Positions 1 through 10,047 of a stretch of DNA of 64,000 nucleotides are shown here, piece by piece. A model generated the notes under the pieces. That model made no database searches. It had not been told where the DNA came from and saw nothing but the letters and a program-made list of their open reading frames with translations. The translations under genes and the position numbers were made by a program. Within the stretch, counting starts at the first letter, position 1. The number at the start of each line of letters is the position of its first letter. The DNA is from an uncultured Maribacter sp. (GTDB lineage Bacteria > Bacteroidota > Bacteroidia > Flavobacteriales > Flavobacteriaceae), in NCBI GenBank assembly GCA_947504045.1, contig CANNFY010000002.1, positions 620,001-684,000 of the forward strand, in the 5' to 3' direction.

Positions 1-626
1 CTAACACTGATGAAATATTCTTAAGACAACGTTGGAACTCTAAAATACAACCACAACTTAGCGATTCTCAATTAATAGATTATTTTGCAAACCAAACGCC
101 AAACGGAAGTGCTGTAAACTCTTTAAACTTAACAACAGTATATATACTTACTACAAGTAGCTCTGCATCTTCCTCTGAGTTAGTTATTAATGGCCTTGCC
201 CCTTATGTTAATGTTGTGCAAATTGGAGAAACAACAACTGGTAAAAATGAATTTTCTATTACAATGGTAGATGATTATGATAATAGCTACATATACAATC
301 AAGAAAGGGAAAATAGAATAAACCCGGATAATGAATGGGCTATTCAACCACTAGTAGGTAGAAACGAAAATGCAGATGGTTTTTCCGATTATACTTCTGG
401 CTTAATTCCTGATATTGAATTAGAAGAAGATTTAGAAAACCTTGGCGTTTTAGGAGACCAAAACGAACCCTTATTAGCAAGAGCAATACAACAAATAACA
501 GGTACAACTAGTAAAACAGATTTTACTGTTAAAATGCCTGCTAAAATTGTTACAAGTTCTAAAATGTTTACCACCTTAAAAAACAATATGGTTTTAGATA
601 AACCTATAGAAATTACTCCTAACTAA
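1..626 (+). CDS. S41 family (C-terminal processing-like) peptidase, 3' portion only; reading frame begins at base 3
   Basis: Frame is open from base 3 (NTDEIFLRQRWNSKIQPQL...) into the listed 216..626 ORF; contains TSSSASSSELVINGL, resembling the S41 catalytic Ser region. Confidence 0.8.
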   Translation, partial: NTDEIFLRQRWNSKIQPQLSDSQLIDYFANQTPNGSAVNSLNLTTVYILTTSSSASSSELVINGLAPYVNVVQIGETTTGKNEFSITMVDDYDNSYIYNQERENRINPDNEWAIQPLVGRNENADGFSDYTSGLIPDIELEEDLENLGVLGDQNEPLLARAIQQITGTTSKTDFTVKMPAKIVTSSKMFTTLKNNMVLDKPIEITPN

Positions 627-637
627 AAAAGGTGATT

Positions 638-670
638 AAAAAGGCGCTACAAGTATTGTAGCGCCTTTTT
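638..670. terminator. Bidirectional intrinsic terminator between convergent genes
   Basis: aaaaaggcgctac-aagtatt-gtagcgccttttt stem-loop with A/T tracts. Confidence 0.8.
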
Positions 671-699
671 AATTTAATGTAACTTTTGTCTAGCTATTA

Positions 700-1770
700 C
701 TATTCATTAAAATAAACACCATTTGGATTTAAACCAACTGTAAAGGTATTTTCTAATGTTGCTGTATCTATATCATAAATATGTAATGTTCCGTTACTTG
801 AAAAATCAACAGCATCAGAAATATACAATTTTCCATTACTAATATTTAAACCATATAAACTAGTTGTTGCATGTGCAAATAATGAAGTTGTAGGTAAAGC
901 ATCGTCTAAAATACTAATTGTAAACAACTCATTATTAAGGTTATAATATAAATTATCTCCATCAATATTTAAAAACCCTGGATGCTCTACCCCTGGAAAA
1001 TTAAAGGTGGTAATTACAGCATTAGTAGAAGTATTTATTTCAGATAAAACCCCTGCACTTTCGTTTTCAGGATCTGGCCATGATGAACCACCTGATGCTA
1101 AAACCCACAAATTATTACTTGCATCAAAAACTAAAGAATTTGGTCTTTCACCAACTTCTATTGTTGTAGCAACTTCTTGCGTAGCAGCATCAATAACAGA
1201 TACAATATTATTTGTTCCGAATGCTCCTGAGTGCGCTACGTAAATTGTAGTTTCATTTGCTACTATTCTTTCTGGCCCAAGTTCCACAGGAATGGTGCTT
1301 TCTACAGTGTTAGTGTTTAAATTAATTACAGCTATATAATCATCTGTTTCATCAGAAGTATCGCCCCAATTAGTTACATAACCTGTGTTTTCTACAGCAA
1401 CAAAATACCTAGGATTAGATAAACCTTCATCTATTGTAGCTTCACTTTCAAAAGTGTATCTATTTACAACTTCAATGGTATTAGAAACATTTGCAACTAC
1501 GTATGCATTATCGTCTGCAAAACCTATAGACTGTATTATATTTCCTAAATCTTTGTTATTTACAGCATTAAAAATTGCCTCTTCATTAGTTTCTAAATCT
1601 TCAGATATAAAAGAAACTGTTCCTGAACCATTTAAAAAAGGGCCTTCATTAACTACTAAAATTCCATTATTATAAGCCCCTAATGGTTCCAAGCTTTCAT
1701 TATCATCGCTTTCACATGATGCTAAAAAAGCTCCAAATGCCATTGTTAATACTACATGTTTAATTCTCAT
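700..1770 (-). CDS. Surface lipoprotein, YncE/DUF5074-like beta-propeller, BtuG-like cobalamin-binding candidate
   Basis: Lipobox-like LASCES; repeated YVTN/NVSN-type blades (VIDAATQEVATTIEVGERPNSLVFD); directly downstream of a BtuB-like receptor under a B12 riboswitch. Confidence 0.75.
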   Translation of the reverse strand: MRIKHVVLTMAFGAFLASCESDDNESLEPLGAYNNGILVVNEGPFLNGSGTVSFISEDLETNEEAIFNAVNNKDLGNIIQSIGFADDNAYVVANVSNTIEVVNRYTFESEATIDEGLSNPRYFVAVENTGYVTNWGDTSDETDDYIAVINLNTNTVESTIPVELGPERIVANETTIYVAHSGAFGTNNIVSVIDAATQEVATTIEVGERPNSLVFDASNNLWVLASGGSSWPDPENESAGVLSEINTSTNAVITTFNFPGVEHPGFLNIDGDNLYYNLNNELFTISILDDALPTTSLFAHATTSLYGLNISNGKLYISDAVDFSSNGTLHIYDIDTATLENTFTVGLNPNGVYFNE

Positions 1771-1773
1771 TTT

Positions 1774-3606
1774 CTAAAATTTAAAGTTTAATTGTAATTT
1801 AAAGTTTCTATTAGGCATTGGTCTAAATGCCACATTTTGGTAATTAGTATTTAAAATATTATTTACACTTAACGCTAGTACTACATTGGATTTAAAAACA
1901 TCTTTAAATTCATATTCCAAAGTAGTGTTTCCAATAAAATAAGCGTCTACTTCTTGAGACTCATCTGTAGTTGTGTAAACCAAACTATTATATAAAGTTT
2001 GTAATGCAATGCTGATTTTTTTAAATGTATAGTTTACTGTTGTAGTTACTTTATGCTTAGGCACATATAGTAATTGGTATCCAGTTTCTTCATCTATAGC
2101 TTTTGTAAATGCGTAATTTACATTAGCTCCTATTAGATTGTTTTTTATTTTTTTTTGGAACGATAAACTAGACTCTATACCGTATTGGTATACACTTTTA
2201 ATATTACTCGGCGACCAAATACCCGAAGTACTACTTGGTCTCCACTGTATTAAATTATTATTCGCAATATAAAAAGAATATAACTCTGCTTTAATTCCTG
2301 CTTTAGTATAAACTTGGCCTATTTCAATCTGGTAAGACGTTTCTGGTTCTAAATTTGTATTTCCTCCGGTTTCCCAATACAAATCGTTAAACGTAGGAAT
2401 CCTAAAATTTTTAGAGGTATTTAGGGTCATCCTATAATTGCTTGTAAATTGGTACTTACCACTTAATGCATAAACAAAAGGGCTAAAATAATCTGTAACC
2501 CAATCTTTTCTTAAATTAATACCGTAGGTAAATTTTTTACTAACAAGGTGTGAAAATAAAAAAGTGGAAGCAAATAAGTTTCTAGTTACATCTGTAATAG
2601 AAGAACCTTCACCATTTATGTTATTATAATCTAAAAGTCCATTTAATACTATGTTATTTACCTTGTATTTTAAATCATAGTTTAAAAGAAATGTTTTTGC
2701 TTTTCCTATAGAAAATATATCTGAATCTTTATTCGCAAAATATGTATACTCTTCATATAAATGAGCAGCCTTTACTCTTTGAACTTTTTTATTTTTAAAA
2801 GAAATCCATTCTAGTAAAGATTTAGAGTTTACATCTTTATACTTGCTATTAGAAGGTGCCGTTAAAGTTCCCGAAAAATTTCGGTCTCCAATAAATGCAG
2901 AATGCTGTAGCTTAATTAAGTTTTCTGAGGATAAAAATAGTCCCACTCCTATATCTAAACTATTGTTATTAAATTCACCGTTTTCATTCCTTCTATCTGT
3001 TCCTAAATATTTATAATCATTTTTAGAAGAAACATGACCTAAACCTATGTTTACAGCAAATTTATCAGAGCCGTATTTAGTTTTATAATTAAAGTTCTTT
3101 GTGTCAAAACTACCATACCCTAAATTTAGCACGTTAATCCAATCCTCTACAAAGTTTAAAGTATTTTCTAAGTGTATGCTACCTCCAATTGCCCCTGTAC
3201 CATACTGGGTACTACCTCCTCCACTTCGTATACTTATTTTATCATAATTTTGTGGAAGAATAGTATTAAAATCGGTCTGGCCGTTTAGTTGCGAATTTAC
3301 ATTTATGCCATTCCAAATTACTGCTGTTTGTGACGCTCCTGTTCCTCTAAAAGAAGGCGAAGAAAGCATACCATTTCCGTTTTCTTTAAAATAAATAGAA
3401 CTATTGTATCTTAATGCATTTGTTAATCCACCTGATACTCTTTGCAAAGTACTGTCTGTAATTACTACTAGTTTTACACCATTAGAAAACTCTAATAACC
3501 TACTATCAGATACCACAACCTCATCCAATCTAAAAATAGAATCTTGCTGGGAATAAGACATATTTATGTCTAGGAATACAAATAAAATTACTATTAAATA
3601 TTTCAT
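1774..3606 (-). CDS. TonB-dependent receptor, BtuB-like
   Basis: Signal peptide; plug domain (GGLTNALRYNSSIYFKENGNGMLSSPSFRGTGASQTAVIWNGINVNS); beta-barrel C-terminus ending in aromatic residue; B12 riboswitch upstream. Confidence 0.85.
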   Translation of the reverse strand: MKYLIVILFVFLDINMSYSQQDSIFRLDEVVVSDSRLLEFSNGVKLVVITDSTLQRVSGGLTNALRYNSSIYFKENGNGMLSSPSFRGTGASQTAVIWNGINVNSQLNGQTDFNTILPQNYDKISIRSGGGSTQYGTGAIGGSIHLENTLNFVEDWINVLNLGYGSFDTKNFNYKTKYGSDKFAVNIGLGHVSSKNDYKYLGTDRRNENGEFNNNSLDIGVGLFLSSENLIKLQHSAFIGDRNFSGTLTAPSNSKYKDVNSKSLLEWISFKNKKVQRVKAAHLYEEYTYFANKDSDIFSIGKAKTFLLNYDLKYKVNNIVLNGLLDYNNINGEGSSITDVTRNLFASTFLFSHLVSKKFTYGINLRKDWVTDYFSPFVYALSGKYQFTSNYRMTLNTSKNFRIPTFNDLYWETGGNTNLEPETSYQIEIGQVYTKAGIKAELYSFYIANNNLIQWRPSSTSGIWSPSNIKSVYQYGIESSLSFQKKIKNNLIGANVNYAFTKAIDEETGYQLLYVPKHKVTTTVNYTFKKISIALQTLYNSLVYTTTDESQEVDAYFIGNTTLEYEFKDVFKSNVVLALSVNNILNTNYQNVAFRPMPNRNFKLQLNFKF

Positions 3607-3654
3607 TTTTTCAAAGACTTTTTACCCGAAAGTCTATGGTTTATTAATTACTAA

Positions 3655-3815
3655 AATTGGCAGGTCTCCTGACTTACGTATTGTTATTAACCTTCCCGCT
3701 TGTAAAAGCAGTGGCATTGAAGAAATAACAACCATCTTTATAATGTATAAAGACTAAGTATACAGTTGCGGGAACAGCTCTGGACTCTAACCAGATTCCC
3801 TTTTAATTTTAACAC
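3655..3815 (-). promoter_or_regulatory. Cobalamin (B12) riboswitch
   Basis: Minus strand contains aagtcaggagacctgcc (B12-box type core; plus strand 3659-3675), upstream gccactg, and gaatctggttagagtccagagctgttcccgcaact. Confidence 0.9.
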
Positions 3816-3936
3816 AAAAACGGCGTTAAAAACCAAAATCGGGCCAAAAGTAAGTTTAAAAAAGTATTTATCCTCTTTTTTGGTACAAATTTTTAATCTT
3901 AATATTGCTAAAATTTAAGACTCCTAATTTCTTCAT

Positions 3937-5085
3937 ATGAAAAACCTATTTCTCTTTTTTTTAGTTGTTATTTCCTTTTCATGTAAAAGAAAAAAAGAAG
4001 TAATAGTTGAAGTTGAGTCTAAAAAAAATAGCTCATTTTCTTTAAACCATGCTAAGGGTTTTACTATACATAAAAATGAAAATGGAATTACCATATTAAA
4101 CATTACAACACCTTGGCCTAATGCTACCGAAGGTTTTACTTATGCTTTAGTTCCTGAAAAAATAATGGCACAGGTTACTCTTAACAAAAATGACTATGAT
4201 GCTGTAATAACAACTCCATTAAAAAAAATAATAGTAACATCAACTACACATATTCCTGTGTTAGAATCTTTAGGTGTTGCCTCTACTCTAGTTGGCTTTC
4301 CAAATACAGATTATATCTCTTCAAAAGAAACCAGAAAAAGAATTGACAATCAAGAAGTTAAAGAACTTGGGAATAACGAATCGTTAAACACAGAAATTGC
4401 TATAGAATTACAACCAGATGTTGTAATTGGCTTTGGCATAGACAATCAAAACAAAGCTTATAAAACTTTACAAGCTGCTTCTATTCCTATTGTATATAAT
4501 GGTGATTGGGCAGAACAAACCCCTTTAGGAAAAGCGGAATGGATTAAATTCTTTGCTCCATTTTTTCATAAAGAAGCCAAGGCAGATAGCATTTTTAAAT
4601 CTGTAGAAAAAGAATATAACAAAGTAAAAGAGTTAGCAGCAAAAGCAACAAAAAAAAGTACCGTTTTAAGTGGTGCCATGTTTAAAGATGTTTGGTATTT
4701 ACCCGGAGGTAAAAGTTGGGCATCGCAATACTTGAAAGACGCAAACACAAATTATTTATGGCAAAATAATCCAGAAACAGGTAGTCTTTCTTTAAGTTGG
4801 GAAAAAGTACTAACAGTTGCCCAAAATGCAGACTATTGGGTGTCCCCTTCTAACTTTACCACGTATAAACAAATGCAAGAAAGTAGCCAACATTATACAC
4901 AATTTAAAGCCTTTAAAAACAAAAAAGTATATACTTTTGCAAACACTAAAGGTGCTACAGGTGGCTTATTGTTTTATGAACTAGCTCCTAGCAGACCTGA
5001 TGTTGTTTTAAAAGATTTAATTTCTATATTTCATCCAGAAATTTTACCTAACTACAAACCCTTTTTTTATAAAGCTTTACAATAA
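3937..5085 (+). CDS. ABC transporter substrate-binding lipoprotein (BtuF/FepB-like)
   Basis: Lipobox FSCKRK; IVTSTTHIPVLESLGVASTLVGFPN and NTEIAIELQPDVVIGFG typical of periplasmic-binding fold TroA/BtuF. Confidence 0.85.
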   Translation: MKNLFLFFLVVISFSCKRKKEVIVEVESKKNSSFSLNHAKGFTIHKNENGITILNITTPWPNATEGFTYALVPEKIMAQVTLNKNDYDAVITTPLKKIIVTSTTHIPVLESLGVASTLVGFPNTDYISSKETRKRIDNQEVKELGNNESLNTEIAIELQPDVVIGFGIDNQNKAYKTLQAASIPIVYNGDWAEQTPLGKAEWIKFFAPFFHKEAKADSIFKSVEKEYNKVKELAAKATKKSTVLSGAMFKDVWYLPGGKSWASQYLKDANTNYLWQNNPETGSLSLSWEKVLTVAQNADYWVSPSNFTTYKQMQESSQHYTQFKAFKNKKVYTFANTKGATGGLLFYELAPSRPDVVLKDLISIFHPEILPNYKPFFYKALQ

Positions 5086-6117
5086 GTGGAAAAAAATAAA
5101 ACACATATAAAAGCTTTTACACTATTGTCTTTACTTCTCATTGTATTCTTTGGAATAAATATAAGTTTAGGTTCTGTATCTATTCCTCTTTTTGAAACTT
5201 TTAGCGTTATTTTTGGAGAAACCACCAGTAACAACTCCTGGGAATATATTATATGGAATTATAGACTACCTAAAGCAATTACAGCTATTTTAGTTGGTAG
5301 CGGACTTGCCTTAAGCGGTTTACTAATGCAAACTTTATTTAAAAACCCTTTAGCTGGCCCCTTTGTTTTAGGCATTAGCTCTGGAGCAAGTTTAGGAGTT
5401 GCCTTATTAATTATGGGGTCTTCTATTTTTAGCAGTTACATAGGGCTACAATTAGTTTCAAACATATCATTAGCCATTGTAGCCAGTATAGGAAGTTTTA
5501 TAGTTTTACTCTCTGTAATTATTGTTGCCTCTAAAGTAAAAGACACTATGGCTTTATTAATTATTGGACTTATGTTTGGGAGTATTACTGCTGCAATTGT
5601 TAGTGTTTTGTCTTATTTTACAAATGCAGAAAAATTACAACAATATGTATACTGGTCTTTTGGTAGTATAGGCAATTTATCGTGGCAGCAAATTGCTATT
5701 TTAATAGTTTTATGTTTTGTAGGTGTTATTTTAAGCATATTTTCTATAAAAGCATTAAATGCACTACTTTTAGGTGAAAATTACGCCCGAAGTTTAGGCA
5801 TTAAAATAAAAAAAGCACGCTATATAATTATTATAACTACTGGTTTGTTAGCTGGTGGAATAACTGCTTTTGCTGGTCCTATTGCTTTTATTGGTTTAGC
5901 GGTACCGCATTTAACACGCCAAATATTTAATACAACTAACCATAAAATATTAGTACCTGCAGTTTTACTATATGGCGCGGTTTTAATGTTATTATGCGAT
6001 ACTGTTGCACAATTACCAAATTCTGCAAGTGTATTACCAATAAATGCTATAACATCAATAATAGGAGCTCCTGTAATAATCTGGTTACTAGTGCGTAAAC
6101 AAAAAATAATTTTTTAA
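5086..6117 (+). CDS. FecCD/BtuC family ABC transporter permease
   Basis: Multi-pass; YRLPKAITAILVGSGLALSGLLMQTLFKNPLAGPFVLGISSGASLG; FAGPIAFIGLAVPHLTRQ; GTG start directly after upstream stop. Confidence 0.9.
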   Translation: MEKNKTHIKAFTLLSLLLIVFFGINISLGSVSIPLFETFSVIFGETTSNNSWEYIIWNYRLPKAITAILVGSGLALSGLLMQTLFKNPLAGPFVLGISSGASLGVALLIMGSSIFSSYIGLQLVSNISLAIVASIGSFIVLLSVIIVASKVKDTMALLIIGLMFGSITAAIVSVLSYFTNAEKLQQYVYWSFGSIGNLSWQQIAILIVLCFVGVILSIFSIKALNALLLGENYARSLGIKIKKARYIIIITTGLLAGGITAFAGPIAFIGLAVPHLTRQIFNTTNHKILVPAVLLYGAVLMLLCDTVAQLPNSASVLPINAITSIIGAPVIIWLLVRKQKIIF

Positions 6118-6121
6118 TTAA

Positions 6122-6928
6122 ATAGTACAAACCATTAATAATTCTAACCTACATAACACTCTTTTAATACAAGACCTTAACATTGGTTATAAAACCAATA
6201 AAAAAGAAACAACTGTTTGTTCTTCTATTAATTTTTCTGCAAATGCAGGAGAATTAATAGGCATTGTAGGAATTAATGGCGCAGGAAAATCTACTTTATT
6301 ACGTACAATTGGCAATGTGCAAGAAAAAATATCTGGAAAATTACAACTACATAATAAAAATTTAGACCATTTTAATGTACAAGAATTGGCATTAGAAATT
6401 AGCTTAGTTCTTACCGAAAAAATTGCTTCTAAAAACCTAACAGTACTAGAACTTATTGCTCTTGGCAGACAACCCTACACTAATTGGCTAGGAAGTCTTA
6501 AAAATAAAGACCTATCTATTATAAACAATGCTATAACAAAAGTAAATTTAGATTCTTTAAAACATAAAAAGTGTTATGAACTAAGTGATGGCCAAATGCA
6601 ACGTGTAATGATCGCGCGTGCTCTTTCCCAAGACACCTCTATTATGCTATTAGATGAACCTACTACGCATTTAGATTTTTACCATAAAGCAACTATTTTA
6701 AAACTACTAAAATCTATAGCTACAACAACTAATAAAACAATCCTATTTACAACTCATGAAATAGAGTTGGCAATACAGCTATGTGATAAAATGCTACTAT
6801 TAAATAATACAAATAACCCTTATGGAAAACCAAGTGAATTAATTAAAGAAAAACACTTTGAAACCCTCTTCCCAAAAGACATAATTAATTTTGATGCTAA
6901 TACCGCTAGCTTTAAAGTTAATAAGTAA
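6122..6928 (+). CDS. ABC transporter ATP-binding protein (BtuD/FecE-like); no canonical start codon
   Basis: Frame open from 6122 after in-frame TAA 6119-6121; Walker A GINGAGKST lies upstream of the listed GTG ORF start (6317); LSDGQMQRV signature; Walker B IMLLDEPTTHLD. Confidence 0.8.
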   Translation: MVQTINNSNLHNTLLIQDLNIGYKTNKKETTVCSSINFSANAGELIGIVGINGAGKSTLLRTIGNVQEKISGKLQLHNKNLDHFNVQELALEISLVLTEKIASKNLTVLELIALGRQPYTNWLGSLKNKDLSIINNAITKVNLDSLKHKKCYELSDGQMQRVMIARALSQDTSIMLLDEPTTHLDFYHKATILKLLKSIATTTNKTILFTTHEIELAIQLCDKMLLLNNTNNPYGKPSELIKEKHFETLFPKDIINFDANTASFKVNK

Positions 6929-6991
6929 CCCAATTAGTTTCTAAAAATTAAAACACAAACCTTTATCTTTACTTTATATTCAAAATTTTAA

Positions 6992-8332
6992 ATGAACACG
7001 TATCTTATTTTTATTATTATTGGTGTAGTATGCCTTGTTATAGGTTATTTTTTAGGTAATTACATACAATTACTTAAAACAAAATCTAGCCAAAGTACTT
7101 TAGAAGAAAGAGAAAAACAATTACAAAACAATATAGCTACAATAGAAGCTGCTTTAGCTGATGAAGTAGAACACAAAAGACACGTACAACAAGAGAAAGA
7201 ACAAATGAGCAATCAGATTGTTCGTTACCAATCTGATATACAAAATCTTCAAGAAAAAAACTCAGAACAAAAAGCTGAAGTAGAAAAGCTTCAAGAAAAA
7301 TTTACCAAAGAATTTGAAAATTTAGCCAATAAAATTTTAGACGAAAAAAGTTTAAAATTTACAGAGCAAAATCAGAAAAACATAAAAAACATACTTTCAC
7401 CGCTTCAAGAAAAAATTCAATTATTTGAAAAAAAGGTAGAAGACAGCCAAAAAGAAAATATAAGTATACACTCTGCTTTAAAAGAACAACTTGTAAACTT
7501 GCAAAGTCAAAATTTAAAAATTACGCAAGAAGCAGAAAATCTTACTAAAGCCCTAAAAGGAGATAGTAAAATGCAAGGAAATTGGGGCGAGCTAGTTTTA
7601 GAACGTGTATTAGAAAAATCTGGGTTAGAAAAAGACCGAGAATATACTGTACAACAAAGTTTTACAAGAGAAGACGGATCTAGAGTACTACCAGATGTTA
7701 TTATTAATTTACCTGATGGTAAAAAAATGGTAGTAGATTCTAAGGTTTCTTTAACCGATTACGAAAGGTTTATTAATGCAGATGAAGACGAAAAAGAAAA
7801 ATTTTTAAAAGACCATTTAAACTCTTTAAAAAGACATGTAGAGCAATTATCTGCAAAAAAATATGAAGATTTATATGCAATGGAAAGTCCAGATTTTGTG
7901 CTAATGTTTGTTCCTATAGAGCCAGCGTTTGCTATTGCAGTAAATTCGGATACAACCTTATATAACAAAGCTTTTGAAAAAAATATTGTAATTGTTACCC
8001 CTTCTACCCTATTAGCAACACTGCGTACTATAGATAGTATGTGGAATAACGAAAAACAACAACGTAATGCTATTGAAATTGCTAGACAGGCAGGAGCTTT
8101 GTATGATAAATTTGAAGGTTTTACTAGCGATTTACTAAAAGTAGGTAAAAAAATAGATGAAGCTAAAGGAGAATATAAAGGCGCAATGAACAAACTTGTG
8201 GAAGGCCGTGGAAATATTATTACCAGTATAGAAAAGCTTAAAAAAATGGGAGCAAAAGCAAAAAAATCTATTCCTGAACCTTTATTAAAACGTGCGCAAG
8301 AAGACGATTTTGAAGAACCTAAATTAAAATAA
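6992..8332 (+). CDS. rmuC: DNA recombination protein RmuC
   Basis: N-terminal TM and coiled coil; KMQGNWGELVLERVLEKSGLEKDREYTVQ; LPDGKKMVVDSKVSL. Confidence 0.9.
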   Translation: MNTYLIFIIIGVVCLVIGYFLGNYIQLLKTKSSQSTLEEREKQLQNNIATIEAALADEVEHKRHVQQEKEQMSNQIVRYQSDIQNLQEKNSEQKAEVEKLQEKFTKEFENLANKILDEKSLKFTEQNQKNIKNILSPLQEKIQLFEKKVEDSQKENISIHSALKEQLVNLQSQNLKITQEAENLTKALKGDSKMQGNWGELVLERVLEKSGLEKDREYTVQQSFTREDGSRVLPDVIINLPDGKKMVVDSKVSLTDYERFINADEDEKEKFLKDHLNSLKRHVEQLSAKKYEDLYAMESPDFVLMFVPIEPAFAIAVNSDTTLYNKAFEKNIVIVTPSTLLATLRTIDSMWNNEKQQRNAIEIARQAGALYDKFEGFTSDLLKVGKKIDEAKGEYKGAMNKLVEGRGNIITSIEKLKKMGAKAKKSIPEPLLKRAQEDDFEEPKLK

Positions 8333-8349
8333 CCATAAAAAACACACCA

Positions 8350-8715
8350 ATGAAAAAAATTATAAGTCTAATTATTATAATACCTTTATTTCTATTAGCA
8401 GCTTATTACGCTTTTATATACTATGTACCTTTTAGCGAAGGAGTACGTTCTGGGGAACTTATTAAAATTAGTAGAAAAGGGGTTATGGCTAAAACATGGG
8501 AAGGTGAAATTAGTCAAGGTATTTCTGGTGCTCAAATATTTTCTTTTTCTGTTTTAGATAAAGACAAAGAGGTGATTGAAAAACTTAAAGAATATCAAGG
8601 AAAATATGTAAAACTTGTATATATAGAACGTTATGCTACATTTTTTTGGTTAGGAGATACTAAATACTTTGTTACCGCAGTAGATTCTGAAAAGTCTCCT
8701 CACTTTACAAATTAG
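8350..8715 (+). CDS. Small membrane-anchored conserved protein of unknown function
   Basis: N-terminal TM; VPFSEGVRSGELIKISRKGVMAKTWEGEIS; 121 aa. Confidence 0.65.
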   Translation: MKKIISLIIIIPLFLLAAYYAFIYYVPFSEGVRSGELIKISRKGVMAKTWEGEISQGISGAQIFSFSVLDKDKEVIEKLKEYQGKYVKLVYIERYATFFWLGDTKYFVTAVDSEKSPHFTN

Positions 8716-8748
8716 CACAAAAAAACTACAACATTTTATTCCAACCAA

Positions 8749-9291
8749 ATGAAAAAATTCAAAAGCTCTAAAGATTCTCAAGTATCTATAACAGAATTAA
8801 TGCTTCCTGCGCATTCAAATTTTAGCGGAAAAGTACATGGTGGGCATATTCTAAATTTAATGGACCAAATAGCTTTTGCTTGTGCCTCTAAACATTCGCA
8901 ACACTATTGTGTAACTGCCTCTGTAAACAAAGTAGACTTTTTAAACCCTATTGAAGTTGGAGAATTGGTTACCTTAAAAGCTGCCGTAAATTATACAGGA
9001 AGAACCTCTATGGTTGTTGGGGTTCGTGTAGAGTCTGAAAACATTACTACGGGCATAAAAAAACATTGTAACTCTTCTTACTTTACTATGGTTGCCAAAG
9101 GACCTAATGGTGAGAATGTTCCAATACCCGGATTAATAATAGATTCAGAACAAGGTATCCGACGTTTTTCTAGAAGTATAAAACGTAAAGAACAATCTAT
9201 AAAAAGAAGCTCTAAATACAATGCTTCTAAATTTAAAATAGAAGAACATTTAGAAGAACTAAATAATGAGAATGTAAAATTAGATTTATAA
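8749..9291 (+). CDS. Acyl-CoA thioesterase (hotdog fold, YciA/BACH-like)
   Basis: MLPAHSNFSGKVHGGHILNLMDQIAFACASKHS; hotdog pattern. Confidence 0.88.
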   Translation: MKKFKSSKDSQVSITELMLPAHSNFSGKVHGGHILNLMDQIAFACASKHSQHYCVTASVNKVDFLNPIEVGELVTLKAAVNYTGRTSMVVGVRVESENITTGIKKHCNSSYFTMVAKGPNGENVPIPGLIIDSEQGIRRFSRSIKRKEQSIKRSSKYNASKFKIEEHLEELNNENVKLDL

Positions 9292-9293
9292 TA

Positions 9294-10013
9294 TTAATCT
9301 AATTTTACTTCTTGTGCTGCTGCTGCATCTAAAAACCAAATAAGATTTTCAGAAGTTGGAGCTACAAGGCTTGCAGGATACTGCTTATAGCCTTCTTTTT
9401 TATTTATAATAGAATCTACTTTTTCTTTTTTGCCCTCACCTGTTACTAAAAAGGCAACGGCAGTAGCATTATTAATAATATTGCCTGTTAAAGAAATTCT
9501 TTTTTGTCCAGAATCTGGGTGTATGGCAACTTCGCAAATATTCTTAGAATTCCATAAATTTATTTCATGAGGAAAAATAGAAGCAGTATGGCCGTCATCT
9601 CCCATACCAAGAATAACTAAATCAAAATTTGGAAGCTTGTTTTTTTCAGGTAAGTTTTTTACTAAAACTTCACCATAACGTATTGCCTCTTTAGATGGAG
9701 CATCTTCACCTTTAATACGATGTACATTTTCTTGTGGTATATTAATTTTAGAAACAAGATAATCTACTGTCATTTTATAATTGCTATCTGCATCTGTAGG
9801 AGGTACACAACGCTCATCTCCCCAATATAAATGCACCCCACTCCAATCTATTTTTTTTATAAAATTAGATGCTAACTCTTCAAAAACAATTTTTGGCGTA
9901 CTACCACCAGATAATGCTATATGCACTATTTTTTTTTCTTTTATTAAATTAGAAAGGTAACTAGAAAAGTTTACAGCAACTTCTTGCTTTGTTTTATAAA
10001 TGTTTATTTTCAT
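9294..10013 (-). CDS. pgl: 6-phosphogluconolactonase
   Basis: IALSGGSTPKIVFEEL; WGDERCVPPTDADSNYKM; LGMGDDGHTASIFP. Confidence 0.92.
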   Translation of the reverse strand: MKINIYKTKQEVAVNFSSYLSNLIKEKKIVHIALSGGSTPKIVFEELASNFIKKIDWSGVHLYWGDERCVPPTDADSNYKMTVDYLVSKINIPQENVHRIKGEDAPSKEAIRYGEVLVKNLPEKNKLPNFDLVILGMGDDGHTASIFPHEINLWNSKNICEVAIHPDSGQKRISLTGNIINNATAVAFLVTGEGKKEKVDSIINKKEGYKQYPASLVAPTSENLIWFLDAAAAQEVKLD

Positions 10014-10047
10014 TTTAAAGTATATTCTAAAATTAGAAAAGGAATGT

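Noticed and set aside
389-586. 65-aa minus ORF inside the S41 peptidase
   Set aside because: Antisense shadow ORF of a clear coding frame
1007-1675. Plus-strand ORFs 1007..1243 and 1385..1675
   Set aside because: Antisense to the beta-propeller gene; no family features
3566-3757. 63-aa plus-strand ORF overlapping the start of btuB and the upstream region
   Set aside because: Overlaps the cobalamin riboswitch and is antisense to it; not protein-like
6317-6928. GTG 6317 as true start of the ABC ATPase
   Set aside because: Would exclude Walker A although the frame upstream encodes a perfect GINGAGKST
7759-8193. 144-aa minus ORF in rmuC
   Set aside because: Antisense shadow within a conserved gene
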